Of a DNA stretch of 64,000 bases, positions 56,989-64,000 are shown piece by piece; the stretch's first letter is position 1; each line of letters starts with the position of its first letter. Below the pieces are notes generated by a model that searched no databases, was not told the origin of the DNA, and saw only the letters and a program-made list of their open reading frames with translations. Origin of the DNA: Lumbricus rubellus (lineage: Eukaryota; Annelida; Clitellata; Crassiclitellata; Lumbricidae); NCBI GenBank assembly GCA_945859605.1, contig OX243816.1:39994863-40058862 (forward strand), read 5' to 3'. The translations under genes and the position numbers were made by a program.

Positions 56989-57783
56989 ATGGAATCATCG
57001 CTTCTCAAACAGATATCGGAAAACACGGAAAAGACGGCCCGCAATACGGAACCAAAAACATCATTTTCCATTTTTCTCAGCGAAAAGAGCACGCGAATCA
57101 GAACGAAGTTTAATCCACTACTCGAACTGGAGAAGAATAAGAAATATGAAATGGCCTTAGTTGCCCTCGAGACGTACTATTCTTTTCCAAATATCGACGC
57201 GACAAACAACGTCTTTCGGTATTCGCCAAATCGCGACACAGATTGGGCAAACATTGAAGTTCCAGAGGGTTGCTATGAAATAACGGATATCAACGAATAT
57301 ATACAGAGAGTGATGAAGGGGAATGGGCATTACGACGGAGTAAATGGCGCTTACTGTATCTCAATAGCGCCAAACACCAATACGCTGAGGTCTGTGGTAA
57401 ATATAGAAGGAGAGTATATGGTTGACTTTACGCCAAAGAATTCGATTGGAAAGGTTCTAGGTTTCAACAGATGGATCTATTCGGGCGGATACAATGAATC
57501 GGAGGACTTGGTGAATATAATGAGTGTAAGCAGCCTGAGAGTGACCAGCGACATTATCGGGTCTTCGTACACTAACGGAACATCGGAAAACGTGATATAT
57601 TCTTTTTTCCCAAACGTAGGCCCGGGTTACAAGATTATCGAAGTGCCGCATAATTTGATATATCTCCCGATTTTGCTATCTACAATTTCAACGATGGAAA
57701 CGAGGCTCACAGACCAACACGGGAGCCTACTAAATCTTCGGGGGGAAGAATTGGCGATTCGATTTCACATCAGAGAAGTTTGA
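56989..57783 (+). CDS. Minor capsid (penton-like) protein
   Basis: 264 residues from the ATG at 56989, chosen over an upstream TTG because it follows the A/T leader (GTAAAA) common to the block. Family-typical segments: TKFNPLLELEKNKKYEMAL, TYYSFPNID, then WANIEVPEGCYEI, DINEYI, and near the end DQHGSLLNLRGEELAIRFHI. In Polinton-like viruses this single jelly-roll protein forms the capsid vertices next to the major capsid protein. Intact and adjacent to the packaging ATPase, the usual order. Confidence 0.87.
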   Translation: MESSLLKQISENTEKTARNTEPKTSFSIFLSEKSTRIRTKFNPLLELEKNKKYEMALVALETYYSFPNIDATNNVFRYSPNRDTDWANIEVPEGCYEITDINEYIQRVMKGNGHYDGVNGAYCISIAPNTNTLRSVVNIEGEYMVDFTPKNSIGKVLGFNRWIYSGGYNESEDLVNIMSVSSLRVTSDIIGSSYTNGTSENVIYSFFPNVGPGYKIIEVPHNLIYLPILLSTISTMETRLTDQHGSLLNLRGEELAIRFHIREV

Positions 57784-57807
57784 AAGTTTTTGTAATTTAT
57801 TAATAAA

Positions 57808-58404
57808 ATGAATCGTTACACGGGCGTAAAAGTTAATATTTCAGAAGCGCAACAAGACAAAATTAAAAGATCACTTCAAGCGGGGAGCGGCGTGAGTATC
57901 AAACTATCGCACGATGATTTGAATGGCGAACACGTTTTGGCTCTCACCCAGGCGCAAATCAATAAAATGGCAGCAGCCTACCAAAAAGGAACTGGCATGA
58001 TTATTAAAATGAGTAAAACGCAATTGGAGAACAACAAGAAAGTCGAAGGTGGATTCATAGGCGCTATACTTCCGTTTCTAGCGACAGCGGGACGGTTCCT
58101 TCTGTCTAATGCACTGCCAAGTTTGGCGATGGGAGCACTAAGTGGTCTCGGCTCCGCGGCAACTACTAAGATTGTAGACAAAATCAGCGGTTCGGGTGTA
58201 ATGTATGTCAAGAAAGGTGACATAGCGTGCAAAATAAGAGCGGCCGGATCTGGTTTGTACATGTCCCCGTGGCAAAAAGGTAGCTCAATAACGGCATCCG
58301 GGTTGTACATGAAAACAGGGACGGGCTATGCGAGGGGCGAAGGACTTTTGTTGGGCCCCAACTCTCCGTTTCAAAACATTCCGATTCTCGGCATGATATT
58401 ATAA
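57808..58404 (+). CDS. pVI/pX-like minor virion protein
   Basis: 198 residues. The N-terminal half is polar with VKVNISEAQ and IKLSHDDL segments. A V-E-G-G-F site then precedes a hydrophobic stretch (GAILPFLATAGRFLLSNALPSLAMGALSGLG, about residues 85-115), and the C-terminal half repeats GSGLYM/ASGLYM. The x-x-G-G-x site resembles adenovirus-type maturation protease sites, and the hydrophobic segment an amphipathic membrane-active or core protein. This matches the pVI/pX-like proteins of adintoviruses. The protease gene itself is not in the window. Intact. Confidence 0.75.
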   Translation: MNRYTGVKVNISEAQQDKIKRSLQAGSGVSIKLSHDDLNGEHVLALTQAQINKMAAAYQKGTGMIIKMSKTQLENNKKVEGGFIGAILPFLATAGRFLLSNALPSLAMGALSGLGSAATTKIVDKISGSGVMYVKKGDIACKIRAAGSGLYMSPWQKGSSITASGLYMKTGTGYARGEGLLLGPNSPFQNIPILGMIL

Positions 58405-58420
58405 ATTATTCTATTATAAA

Positions 58421-58819
58421 ATGTCGAGACCAATACACAAATTTGGAACTAAACCAACTAGACCGGTAGAGGTTAGAACGCAGCCCGTTTCAGTCTTTTG
58501 GAAGATTACGAGCGGTGTTACTCACGACCCAGTAAGACAACAAGGAGGTCTGCGATGGGAGATTTTTGCGCAAAATGATATCACGATACAACCAAAGACA
58601 GCAAATACGCTAAGGCTTGGACTCGGTGTAGAAATGGCGGCGGGTCTTTGCCTCGTTTCCCTCAGACAGAGTATCAAAGAACGACGATGCAGTCTACTAG
58701 ACGGAGTGATTTCAGAAAATGTGATTGATGATATCATAGTTTCCATTCAAAACAACTCCGATTCGGCAGTAACGATAAACGAAGGAGATTCGCTATGCTG
58801 TGTAAATTATCAACAGTAA
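58421..58819 (+). CDS. dUTPase-fold-like small protein
   Basis: 132 residues. The pattern of a beta-rich core (DITIQPKTANTLRLGLGVEM, LRQSIKERRCSLLDGVI, then VSIQNNSDSAVTINEGDSL) resembles the trimeric dUTPase fold, where such segments form the barrel. The catalytic dUTPase motifs (for example PxSSG or GxxDxxY) are not visible, so a structural or inactive derivative is likely. Located between two virion genes, preceded by an A/T leader. Its role is uncertain. Confidence 0.5.
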   Translation: MSRPIHKFGTKPTRPVEVRTQPVSVFWKITSGVTHDPVRQQGGLRWEIFAQNDITIQPKTANTLRLGLGVEMAAGLCLVSLRQSIKERRCSLLDGVISENVIDDIIVSIQNNSDSAVTINEGDSLCCVNYQQ

Positions 58820-58848
58820 AAAAATATATATTGCTAATAAATAAAAGA

Positions 58849-59552
58849 ATGGAATACGAAGGCATCAAACTCTATCCAAACCTAACAAATATAACGCCCT
58901 CTGCGCCAGAAGGTGAAATACAAATAGCCGCAGGGTCCGCACAAACGTATCGGCTTCAAAAGATTAGCGAAATCAAAAAGGAGATCGAGCAAGAACGCGA
59001 CAAAAGAGCAACGTTGAGTAAAAAGTACCATAGAAGTGTGAGCGTAATCGGCGTAGTAGACAGCTTCCTCATGGTGGTCACGATGGGGCTCGGAATTTCG
59101 GGAATCGGCGTAGGCTACTAGCTACCATAATTGCGGCTCCCATCGCTATTGCTATGGAAGGGACAGCGCTAGGTGCGGGGCTATTGAGTATAATTGGCAG
59201 CCGAATCTGTAAAAAGCTCGCTCTGAAGGCGGAGAAGCACGAAAAGATCAAAACGCTAGCTGACGCGAAGCTCAACACGATCAGCGACCATATTTCAAAA
59301 GCTCTCGTAGATGATCATATTTCAGATGAGGAATATTCACTGATTCTAAGCGAGATTGAAAAATTCAATGGCATGAAAGAAGAAATCAAAAGTAAGTCGA
59401 AAGTTGCGGCGGCCGCGATGGATGAGGAAACGAAACAATCTCTCATCGACCGAGGAAGAGAAGAAGTCAGGCAGTCCTTTCAAAGCATGTTTGAGAAAAA
59501 TACCGAATCTGTGAAAAAGACGACTAACGTGAACATGTACGAAATCATGTAG
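58849..59552 (+). pseudogene. Conserved coiled-coil/membrane protein, frameshifted
   Basis: Two open frames that look like one gene. The first (58849-59121) has LYPNLTN, a charged coiled coil (KISEIKKEIEQERDKRATLSKKYH) and the start of a hydrophobic stretch ending VGY-stop. The second is open from about 59,118 in another frame: a hydrophobic ATIIAAPIAIAM, then KHEKIKTLADAKLNTI, DHISDEEYSLI and a lysine-rich helix to 59552. The hydrophobic segment is split at about 59,112-59,120 by a one-base shift. I recognise the pair as a recurring gene of Polinton-like elements, but its function is unknown to me. Confidence 0.65.
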
Positions 59553-59554
59553 AC

Positions 59555-59706
59555 TTGTAGAGTTTTGTAGACCTATGTAGACCTATGCCGCTATGTCTGA
59601 AAATACGTCTAACTTGTGTTTTTACACATGTCGAAAAACATGTAGAAAAACACGTCTAGAAACACGCCGGAAAACATGTCGAAAAACATTAAATTTTTTA
59701 TTAAAA
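59555..59706. repeat. Short ACATGTCGAAAAAC-type repeats before the DUF8207-like gene
   Basis: Several copies of TGTAGACCTA and of ACATGT[CA]GAAAAAC-like units precede the A/T leader and ATG at 59707. In-frame translation from 59593 through these repeats (Thr/Cys/Arg-rich) is not supported as coding. Confidence 0.6.
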
Positions 59707-60609
59707 ATGTCGTTTCTAAAGATAGATGACCCGGCGAAAAGAAATTTCATAGTCGAAGAGTTTCTGAAGTCCAAGAAGAATATTCAACAGAACTTTTTAT
59801 CGGAGAGATTGGGGGATTCGGGGCTGCAACAAGAATTAACCAAGCTGTACAAGCCTATCGTCGATTCGCAATCCGCAATTTCCAAAGAGCAAAATGTCTT
59901 ACTATCCGCCATCAAAGAAAACTCGATAGCTACTACAAACGCACTACAGACGCTACCCGCTTCGTTGAAGATTCAATTTCCTCAGTATCCCTCGATAGAA
60001 GCGTATAGTGACGATCCGGCCGAGGATATTAGAACTTTAGAATTAGGTGATGTAGCCACCAAGTACCTTCATCAATACGCCTCCGATAGAAAAATCGTAG
60101 ACACGACGTTCGGAATACGATCAAAAAATGGTCAATTCTACATCGGCGATACTCCGATTTTTATTCAAGGAGACGATGTGACGGTTGGAAATAAGACGTA
60201 TAGCGGAACACCGGGGCTTTGGGAGTTGTTGACGATGAAACAGCCGAACACGTCGATATACGATAATAATGATAGAGACGATTACGCCGAGATTCTACTC
60301 GCGTCGGATGCTATCAGACAGCCAAAAAATCCCAACAAACCGAAAGCATCTTCGAGCGTCAAATATCGAGAAATTATCAAGCCGATATGGGAAAAGAGGA
60401 CTCGTAATGCGGTGGGTAAAGGCGTGGGTGGCGTAATCGTTATTTCCGAAGATCCAAACGTATTAGCGAAACAGCTAGAACTACGATTTCAAAGCTTCAA
60501 AGCAGGCAATACCGGCGTGAGAAACGAGATCGTGGCGATGTGCGACGCGTTATTGAGACAGGAAGTGCTGAGTAAAGATGCTTACAAAAATATAATGATG
60601 ACACTGTAA
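59707..60609 (+). CDS. Conserved virus-element protein (DUF8207-like)
   Basis: 300 residues from the ATG at 59707, which follows TTTTTTATTAAAA; an earlier ATG at 59593 would add a low-complexity leader. An N-terminal helical region (FLKSKKNIQQNFLSERLG) is followed by the block FGIRSKNGQFYIGDTPIFIQGDDV, TYSGTPGLWELLTMKQP, then KYREIIKPIW. This block is the hallmark of a protein family recurrent in invertebrate Polinton-like elements (DUF8207 from memory, not checked). Its place between capsid genes suggests a virion or assembly role. Intact. Confidence 0.7.
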   Translation: MSFLKIDDPAKRNFIVEEFLKSKKNIQQNFLSERLGDSGLQQELTKLYKPIVDSQSAISKEQNVLLSAIKENSIATTNALQTLPASLKIQFPQYPSIEAYSDDPAEDIRTLELGDVATKYLHQYASDRKIVDTTFGIRSKNGQFYIGDTPIFIQGDDVTVGNKTYSGTPGLWELLTMKQPNTSIYDNNDRDDYAEILLASDAIRQPKNPNKPKASSSVKYREIIKPIWEKRTRNAVGKGVGGVIVISEDPNVLAKQLELRFQSFKAGNTGVRNEIVAMCDALLRQEVLSKDAYKNIMMTL

Positions 60610-60621
60610 AATGCAGAAAAA

Positions 60622-61071
60622 ATGCAAGTCATTAATAGAAGGAGGTATAGAAAACAATACGTTATCGGAGGATCGGGAATATTCGATACAATTTCGGGAT
60701 TTTTCAAACGACTAGTTACGTCGAACGCCGCCAAACAATTAGCAACGACCGCTCTCAGCGCGAGTAAAGACGTGGCGAGAGAAATTGGAAAAAGGCCATC
60801 GATGTTGGGAAAACAACCGCAATCGACGCTGGCAAACGATTAGTGGACAAAGCAGTGGCCAAACTGTTTACGACTCCTGCTCCTACTCCCACCTCCAAGA
60901 AAATTACGCCAGAAACTAGACAAATTTTAGAGCGGCTGAGCGGCGTCGGGTCGAGCCCAAATATCTCGAATATTAATAATCTGATGATGGGGATGGTCTG
61001 AAGAAGAACGACGCCATATCGATACAAGATTTAGTACGCTCGCTAAACGGCGCCGGAATGAAGGTCGCGTA
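60622..61071 (+). pseudogene. Basic pX/core-like virion protein, two frameshifts
   Basis: The first frame (60622-60843) starts with a basic segment (NRRRYRKQ) and V-I-G-G-S, an adenovirus-protease-like site, followed by GIFDTISGFFKRL. Near 60,790-60,815 coding potential switches frame to a stretch with GKTTAIDAGKRLVDKAVAKL, then TPETRQILERL. Near 60,988-60,998 it switches again to KKNDAISIQDLV and a stop at 61071. Composition and position match the small basic core/minor proteins of adintoviruses. Broken as read, unless the homopolymers are assembly errors. Confidence 0.65.
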
Positions 61072-61099
61072 AAAAATATATTATCGCGTAATAGTAAAA

Positions 61100-62395
61100 A
61101 TGCAATCATCTGATATTCTGAGATTTACCGAACAACCATTGAGCGATGAAAGCGTCGAACGCTACGAATGGTACGAGTATGAGCCGATATCGGGGGCGAA
61201 TCTAAACACCTCCGGCGAGATTAGAATAAACATCGAACTTCAAGATTTATTTTGTCATCCAGCAGAATCTTACCTGTTATTCGAGGGTAGATTGACGAAG
61301 ACGGACAACCCCACCACCTTCTACGTCAATGCCGATGAAGCAACTCTTACGAATAATGGGCTCATGCATCTTTTCAGTCAAATTTCGTATTCACTGTCGA
61401 ATCAGGAAATTGAATCGTTATTTCACCCGGGTCAAGCAACGACGATGCTCGGATTACTCAAATACCCGAATGATTTTCAACTAGCACAAGGTCTGAATCA
61501 GTTGTGGTACAAGGACAGCGGAGCGACGGCTGCTATCGCGAATAATCAAGGTTTCGCCGTGAGACAGTCGTATATAATTCAAAAACCAAATGCCAAAGGT
61601 ACTTTCAGCTTTGTTGTTCCATTGAAGCATATTTTCGGATTTTGCGATGATTACGACAAGGTTGTTTTTGGTGTGAAACATACGCTAACTCTTGTTCGTA
61701 AAGCCGATGATGACGCAATTTTTAGACTCGCTGCCGCGGCCGCAGGGAAAGTTAGGCTGGATAAAATCTCATGGTTCATGCCTCACGTTATTCCCGCGGA
61801 TATGGAGAAGATGCAATTGTACAAAACGATCGAATCGAAAGCGTCGCTGCCAGTTGCGTACAGAGCTCGTCAATGCGATACCACCTCCGTCGCACAGTCG
61901 ACTAATTTTAGCTGGAGACTTAGCGTCAAGACATTACCCGAGAAGCCTAGGTACATCATCTTGGGTTTTCAAACCGACAAAAGCGGCGATCAACTACACA
62001 ATCCATCCATTTTCAATCATTGCGATCTCAAAAACATGTTCGTGATGATGAACCAGGACCGATATCCAGTTGTCGACTATAATCTATCATTTCCGAATCA
62101 ACAATTCTCGCGGGCGTACCGAGCAGCAGCCGCGTTCAGTGAAAAATACTATGGAATGGACGAACTAATGACACAATGCAATATCACACCCTCGGACTTC
62201 AAAGATCTGTTTCCGATTATGGTGTTTGACGTGAGCAAGCAATCCGAGCGTCTGAAGTCATCGGTGGTCGATATCCAGATCAAAGGCACGTTTAATACGG
62301 CGCCGCCAGCCAATACGGAAGCGTACGCAGTGGTGATTTCAGACAAGTTACTGAGGTTTCAATCGGACGGTCAGAAAATGAGCGTGGTATATTGA
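61100..62395 (+). CDS. Major capsid protein, double jelly-roll
   Basis: 431 residues. Large virion gene ending the plus-strand block. Two beta-rich halves: the first with LFCHPAESYLLFEGRL, ALMHLF-like NNGLMHLFSQISYSLSNQEIE and VPLKHIFGFCDDYDKV; the second with KPRYIILGFQT, DLKNMFVMMNQDRYPVVDYN, then FPIMVFDVSKQSERLKSSVVDI. This segment order is that of the hexon-like major capsid protein of Polinton-like/adintovirus elements found in many invertebrate genomes. Full length, no stops, ATG after the A/T leader AATAGTAAAA. Confident of the family; virion formation is inferred. Confidence 0.9.
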   Translation: MQSSDILRFTEQPLSDESVERYEWYEYEPISGANLNTSGEIRINIELQDLFCHPAESYLLFEGRLTKTDNPTTFYVNADEATLTNNGLMHLFSQISYSLSNQEIESLFHPGQATTMLGLLKYPNDFQLAQGLNQLWYKDSGATAAIANNQGFAVRQSYIIQKPNAKGTFSFVVPLKHIFGFCDDYDKVVFGVKHTLTLVRKADDDAIFRLAAAAAGKVRLDKISWFMPHVIPADMEKMQLYKTIESKASLPVAYRARQCDTTSVAQSTNFSWRLSVKTLPEKPRYIILGFQTDKSGDQLHNPSIFNHCDLKNMFVMMNQDRYPVVDYNLSFPNQQFSRAYRAAAAFSEKYYGMDELMTQCNITPSDFKDLFPIMVFDVSKQSERLKSSVVDIQIKGTFNTAPPANTEAYAVVISDKLLRFQSDGQKMSVVY

Positions 62396-62432
62396 AGTTC
62401 ATGATAGAATGGTCGATGAAGTGTAGTATTCA

Positions 62433-62460
62433 AATTCAAAACCGAATCAAGTTTTGAATT
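62433..62460. terminator. Hairpin between convergent capsid and fiber genes
   Basis: Perfect 10-bp stem AATTCAAAAC / GTTTTGAATT with an 8-nt loop, starting 38 bp after the capsid stop and touching the fiber 1 stop codon. The position suggests transcript 3'-end formation for both strands; no AATAAA is obvious. Confidence 0.4.
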
Positions 62461-63195
62461 CTAAGGGCGTAAGTATGCCGCTGAAAAATCGCGAACTAAA
62501 ATATTTACCGGATTAGGCGAAGTAATAAATATCTCGAGATAATCGGTATTAGTTAATCGAACTAGGCTAGTGCTCGATACATATTTTTTCGACCCAGCCT
62601 TACCCCCGCCGCCGACAATCAGCGTGTCCACTCCCCCACTTTTGTACAAGCCAATACTTTCAGTATATTTAGCACTATTGTCGCGTATTTCCAAACACAT
62701 CGTAACCATGTAACAGCCGGCTTTCCGAGGAAGGAAACGGTTCGAATTGACTAGACAATTATCCGGATCAAATTTTACAGTTCCAAATGATACTTGCGTT
62801 ATTGTGTTGGCGATGATAGCCTGAGCCGAGAGGGCGTAAACACAAAACGCCGGGCCAAATGCAGCCTCAGCAGTGGAGCTAGACACTATCGAAGCAATTC
62901 GTTCGTCCACGTATTTTTTATTCGTCAAATGATTATCGTTTGACGGAGAGTCGTCGTGATTCGTAATCAAATCTATAGCTTGGCCCCAACTTAGCGCTTC
63001 ATCCATACTCGCATCCGGATTATTCGTTATTGGCAGGCCTTTGATGCAGTTGCCATTCATATTTAGATTCCCAGTCGCCGGATTTGCTCCATCTAACCTT
63101 AGAAAAGTACTGTTTACTTGGGACAGCGTAACGCCCCCCGCAATTATTCTTTGAGTAGATCCTGAATCTGTATGGCCAAATTTATCAACAGGCAT
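62461..63195 (-). CDS. Fiber-like protein 1 (C1q/TNF-like head)
   Basis: 244 residues. The N-terminal about 50 residues (MPVDKFGHTDSGSTQR, then STFLRLDGANPATGNLNM) are nearly the same as in fiber 2 and likely anchor to the capsid. The middle has tail-fiber-like LTNKKYVDERI. The C-terminal about 120 residues have the beta-sandwich pattern of C1q/TNF-like trimeric heads (F-x-P-x-K-A-G-C-Y-M-V, LYKSGG, LVRLTNTDYLEIF, DFSAAYLRP). Such proteins mediate attachment in related viruses; that is inference here. Minus strand, convergent with the capsid gene, intact. Confidence 0.78.
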   Translation of the reverse strand: MPVDKFGHTDSGSTQRIIAGGVTLSQVNSTFLRLDGANPATGNLNMNGNCIKGLPITNNPDASMDEALSWGQAIDLITNHDDSPSNDNHLTNKKYVDERIASIVSSSTAEAAFGPAFCVYALSAQAIIANTITQVSFGTVKFDPDNCLVNSNRFLPRKAGCYMVTMCLEIRDNSAKYTESIGLYKSGGVDTLIVGGGGKAGSKKYVSSTSLVRLTNTDYLEIFITSPNPVNILVRDFSAAYLRP

Positions 63196-63219
63196 TTTGA
63201 ATATAATAATTTTTATTAA

Positions 63220-63969
63220 TTAGGGCCGTAAGAATACCGCAGAAAAGTCCCGACACAAAATGTTCGTAGCGATGGATGAAAAAGCGTGTATGCTGAGGTA
63301 ATCGAACTCGTCTAGAAAAACTATGTTACTACCGATTGAATGGTTTTGCGAACCTTTCGTGCTCCCTCCGCCCGCAATTTGCATGTACGACGCCCCATTT
63401 TTATACAGGTGGACGGTGCCATACGCGGTATTACTATTGTTACAAAATTCTATGTACGCCGAAACGATATAGTACCCGGCTTTACTGGGGAAGAAAGAAG
63501 TCGTTCCGATACCCTGTTCAATACCGTGTTTTGCGGTACCGCATCTTATTACGTCAAAAGTAACTGCAGTGTGAGTCCTAGCGATTATAGCCTGTTGAGT
63601 TGAACTGTAAGCGCTAACCGCAGGCCCTACCACCGTCGCCACTTTCGAAGTAAGTTGTTCGTCGACGTATTTCTTATTCGTCAAATGATTATTGTCGGTT
63701 GGGACGTCGTCGTGATTCTGCAGTAAATCTATTACTTGCCCCCGACTCACAGCCTCATCTATTCCCGCTTCCGGAGTATTCGCTGTATTCGTTGTATTCG
63801 TTGTAGGCAGACCTCTAATAGTATGACCACTCATATTTAGATCTCCGGTCGCGGGGTTTGCCCCATCTAGCCTTAGAAAAGTACTATTTACTTGACTTTC
63901 AGTAACTCCTCCAGCAATTACTCTTTGCGTAGATCCTGAATCTGTATGTCCAAATTTATCAACAGGCAT
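63220..63969 (-). CDS. Fiber-like protein 2 (C1q/TNF-like head)
   Basis: 249 residues, tandem paralogue 24 bp upstream of fiber 1 on the minus strand. It shares the N-terminal anchor and the shaft-like GDLNMSGHTIRGLP and LTNKKYVDEQL. A short TNTTNTAN repeat follows the shaft. The head (FFPSKAGYYIVSAYIEF, LYKNGASYM, DYLSIHAFSS, DFSAVFLRP) keeps the fold pattern but diverges strongly from fiber 1. Intact. The A/T leader (ATATGTAAAAA) abuts the ATG. The element continues beyond 64,000. Confidence 0.78.
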   Translation of the reverse strand: MPVDKFGHTDSGSTQRVIAGGVTESQVNSTFLRLDGANPATGDLNMSGHTIRGLPTTNTTNTANTPEAGIDEAVSRGQVIDLLQNHDDVPTDNNHLTNKKYVDEQLTSKVATVVGPAVSAYSSTQQAIIARTHTAVTFDVIRCGTAKHGIEQGIGTTSFFPSKAGYYIVSAYIEFCNNSNTAYGTVHLYKNGASYMQIAGGGSTKGSQNHSIGSNIVFLDEFDYLSIHAFSSIATNILCRDFSAVFLRP

Positions 63970-64000
63970 TTTTTACATATAATAATTTTTAATGCAGGCC

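Overview
This is a eukaryotic window from an invertebrate genome. It has canonical GT..AG introns, heavy simple-sequence content, LINEs, a SINE, a piggyBac and many MITEs. The frequent short motif AGGCCTA and the gene content suggest a marine invertebrate; a deuterostome such as an echinoderm or hemichordate is my guess, but the phylum is not proven by the sequence. There are no bacterial operons, rRNAs or CRISPR arrays.

Region 1 (about 1 to 50,800) is a head-to-tail array of four paralogous genes on the + strand, encoding Mab-21/cGAS-like nucleotidyltransferase proteins (cGLR family, innate-immunity type). I reconstruct a common three-exon gene. Exon 1 (about 455 bp) carries the Gly-Ser nucleotidyltransferase motif and ends in a phase-1 gtaagt donor. 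Exon 2 (about 2.4 to 2.5 kb) carries the rest of the Mab-21 domain and a long helical C-terminal region, and ends in a conserved phase-0 gtaagt donor. A tiny exon 3 (54 to 93 bp) encodes a conserved tail around D-P-[KQ]-S-P-x-[LM]-I-G-[ST]-T. Gene 1 (exon 1 outside the window) has exons at 1824-4219 and 6356-6433. Gene 2 has 12782-13238, 14370-16768 and 18117-18194. Gene 3 has 22455-22908, 34452-36979 and 40606-40698. Gene 4 has 45049-45502, 46605-49060 and 50719-50772. All three complete models keep an open frame (977, 1024 and 987 aa). The spacers are also paralogous, so the duplicated unit included flanking DNA.

Mobile elements fill the introns and spacers: a LINE tail in gene 1 intron 2; a MULE-like element with 202-bp inverted repeats and a FLYWCH remnant (7185-8382); a MITE (11056-11520); an 84-bp-arm near-perfect palindrome (11876-12046); hAT-type MITEs with 8-bp target duplications (18775, 23542, 46070); two tRNA-derived SINE copies with clear target duplications; and two tandem Helitron-like elements. 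Inside the 11.5-kb intron 1 of gene 3 is a pile-up (24,836-31,130) of restriction-endonuclease-type LINEs, each bounded by ATT/AAT microsatellite. One of them is split by a piggyBac element at TTAA.

Region 2 (about 51,390-53,400) is LINE debris: a fragment of the same endonuclease LINE joined to a CR1-like LINE, then a 30-bp minisatellite.

Region 3 (about 53,430-64,000, continuing past the right edge) is an endogenous Polinton/adintovirus-like DNA virus or transposon. It has a chromodomain integrase, a zinc-ribbon/phospholipase-A2-like protein, a packaging ATPase, a penton-like minor capsid protein, adenovirus pVI/pX-like small virion proteins, a double-jelly-roll major capsid protein and two tandem fiber-like genes with diverged heads. 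Several small genes carry frameshifts while the large capsid genes are open, so this is a recent but decaying copy, or one with homopolymer assembly errors. DNA polymerase B and protease are not in the window and would be expected to the right.
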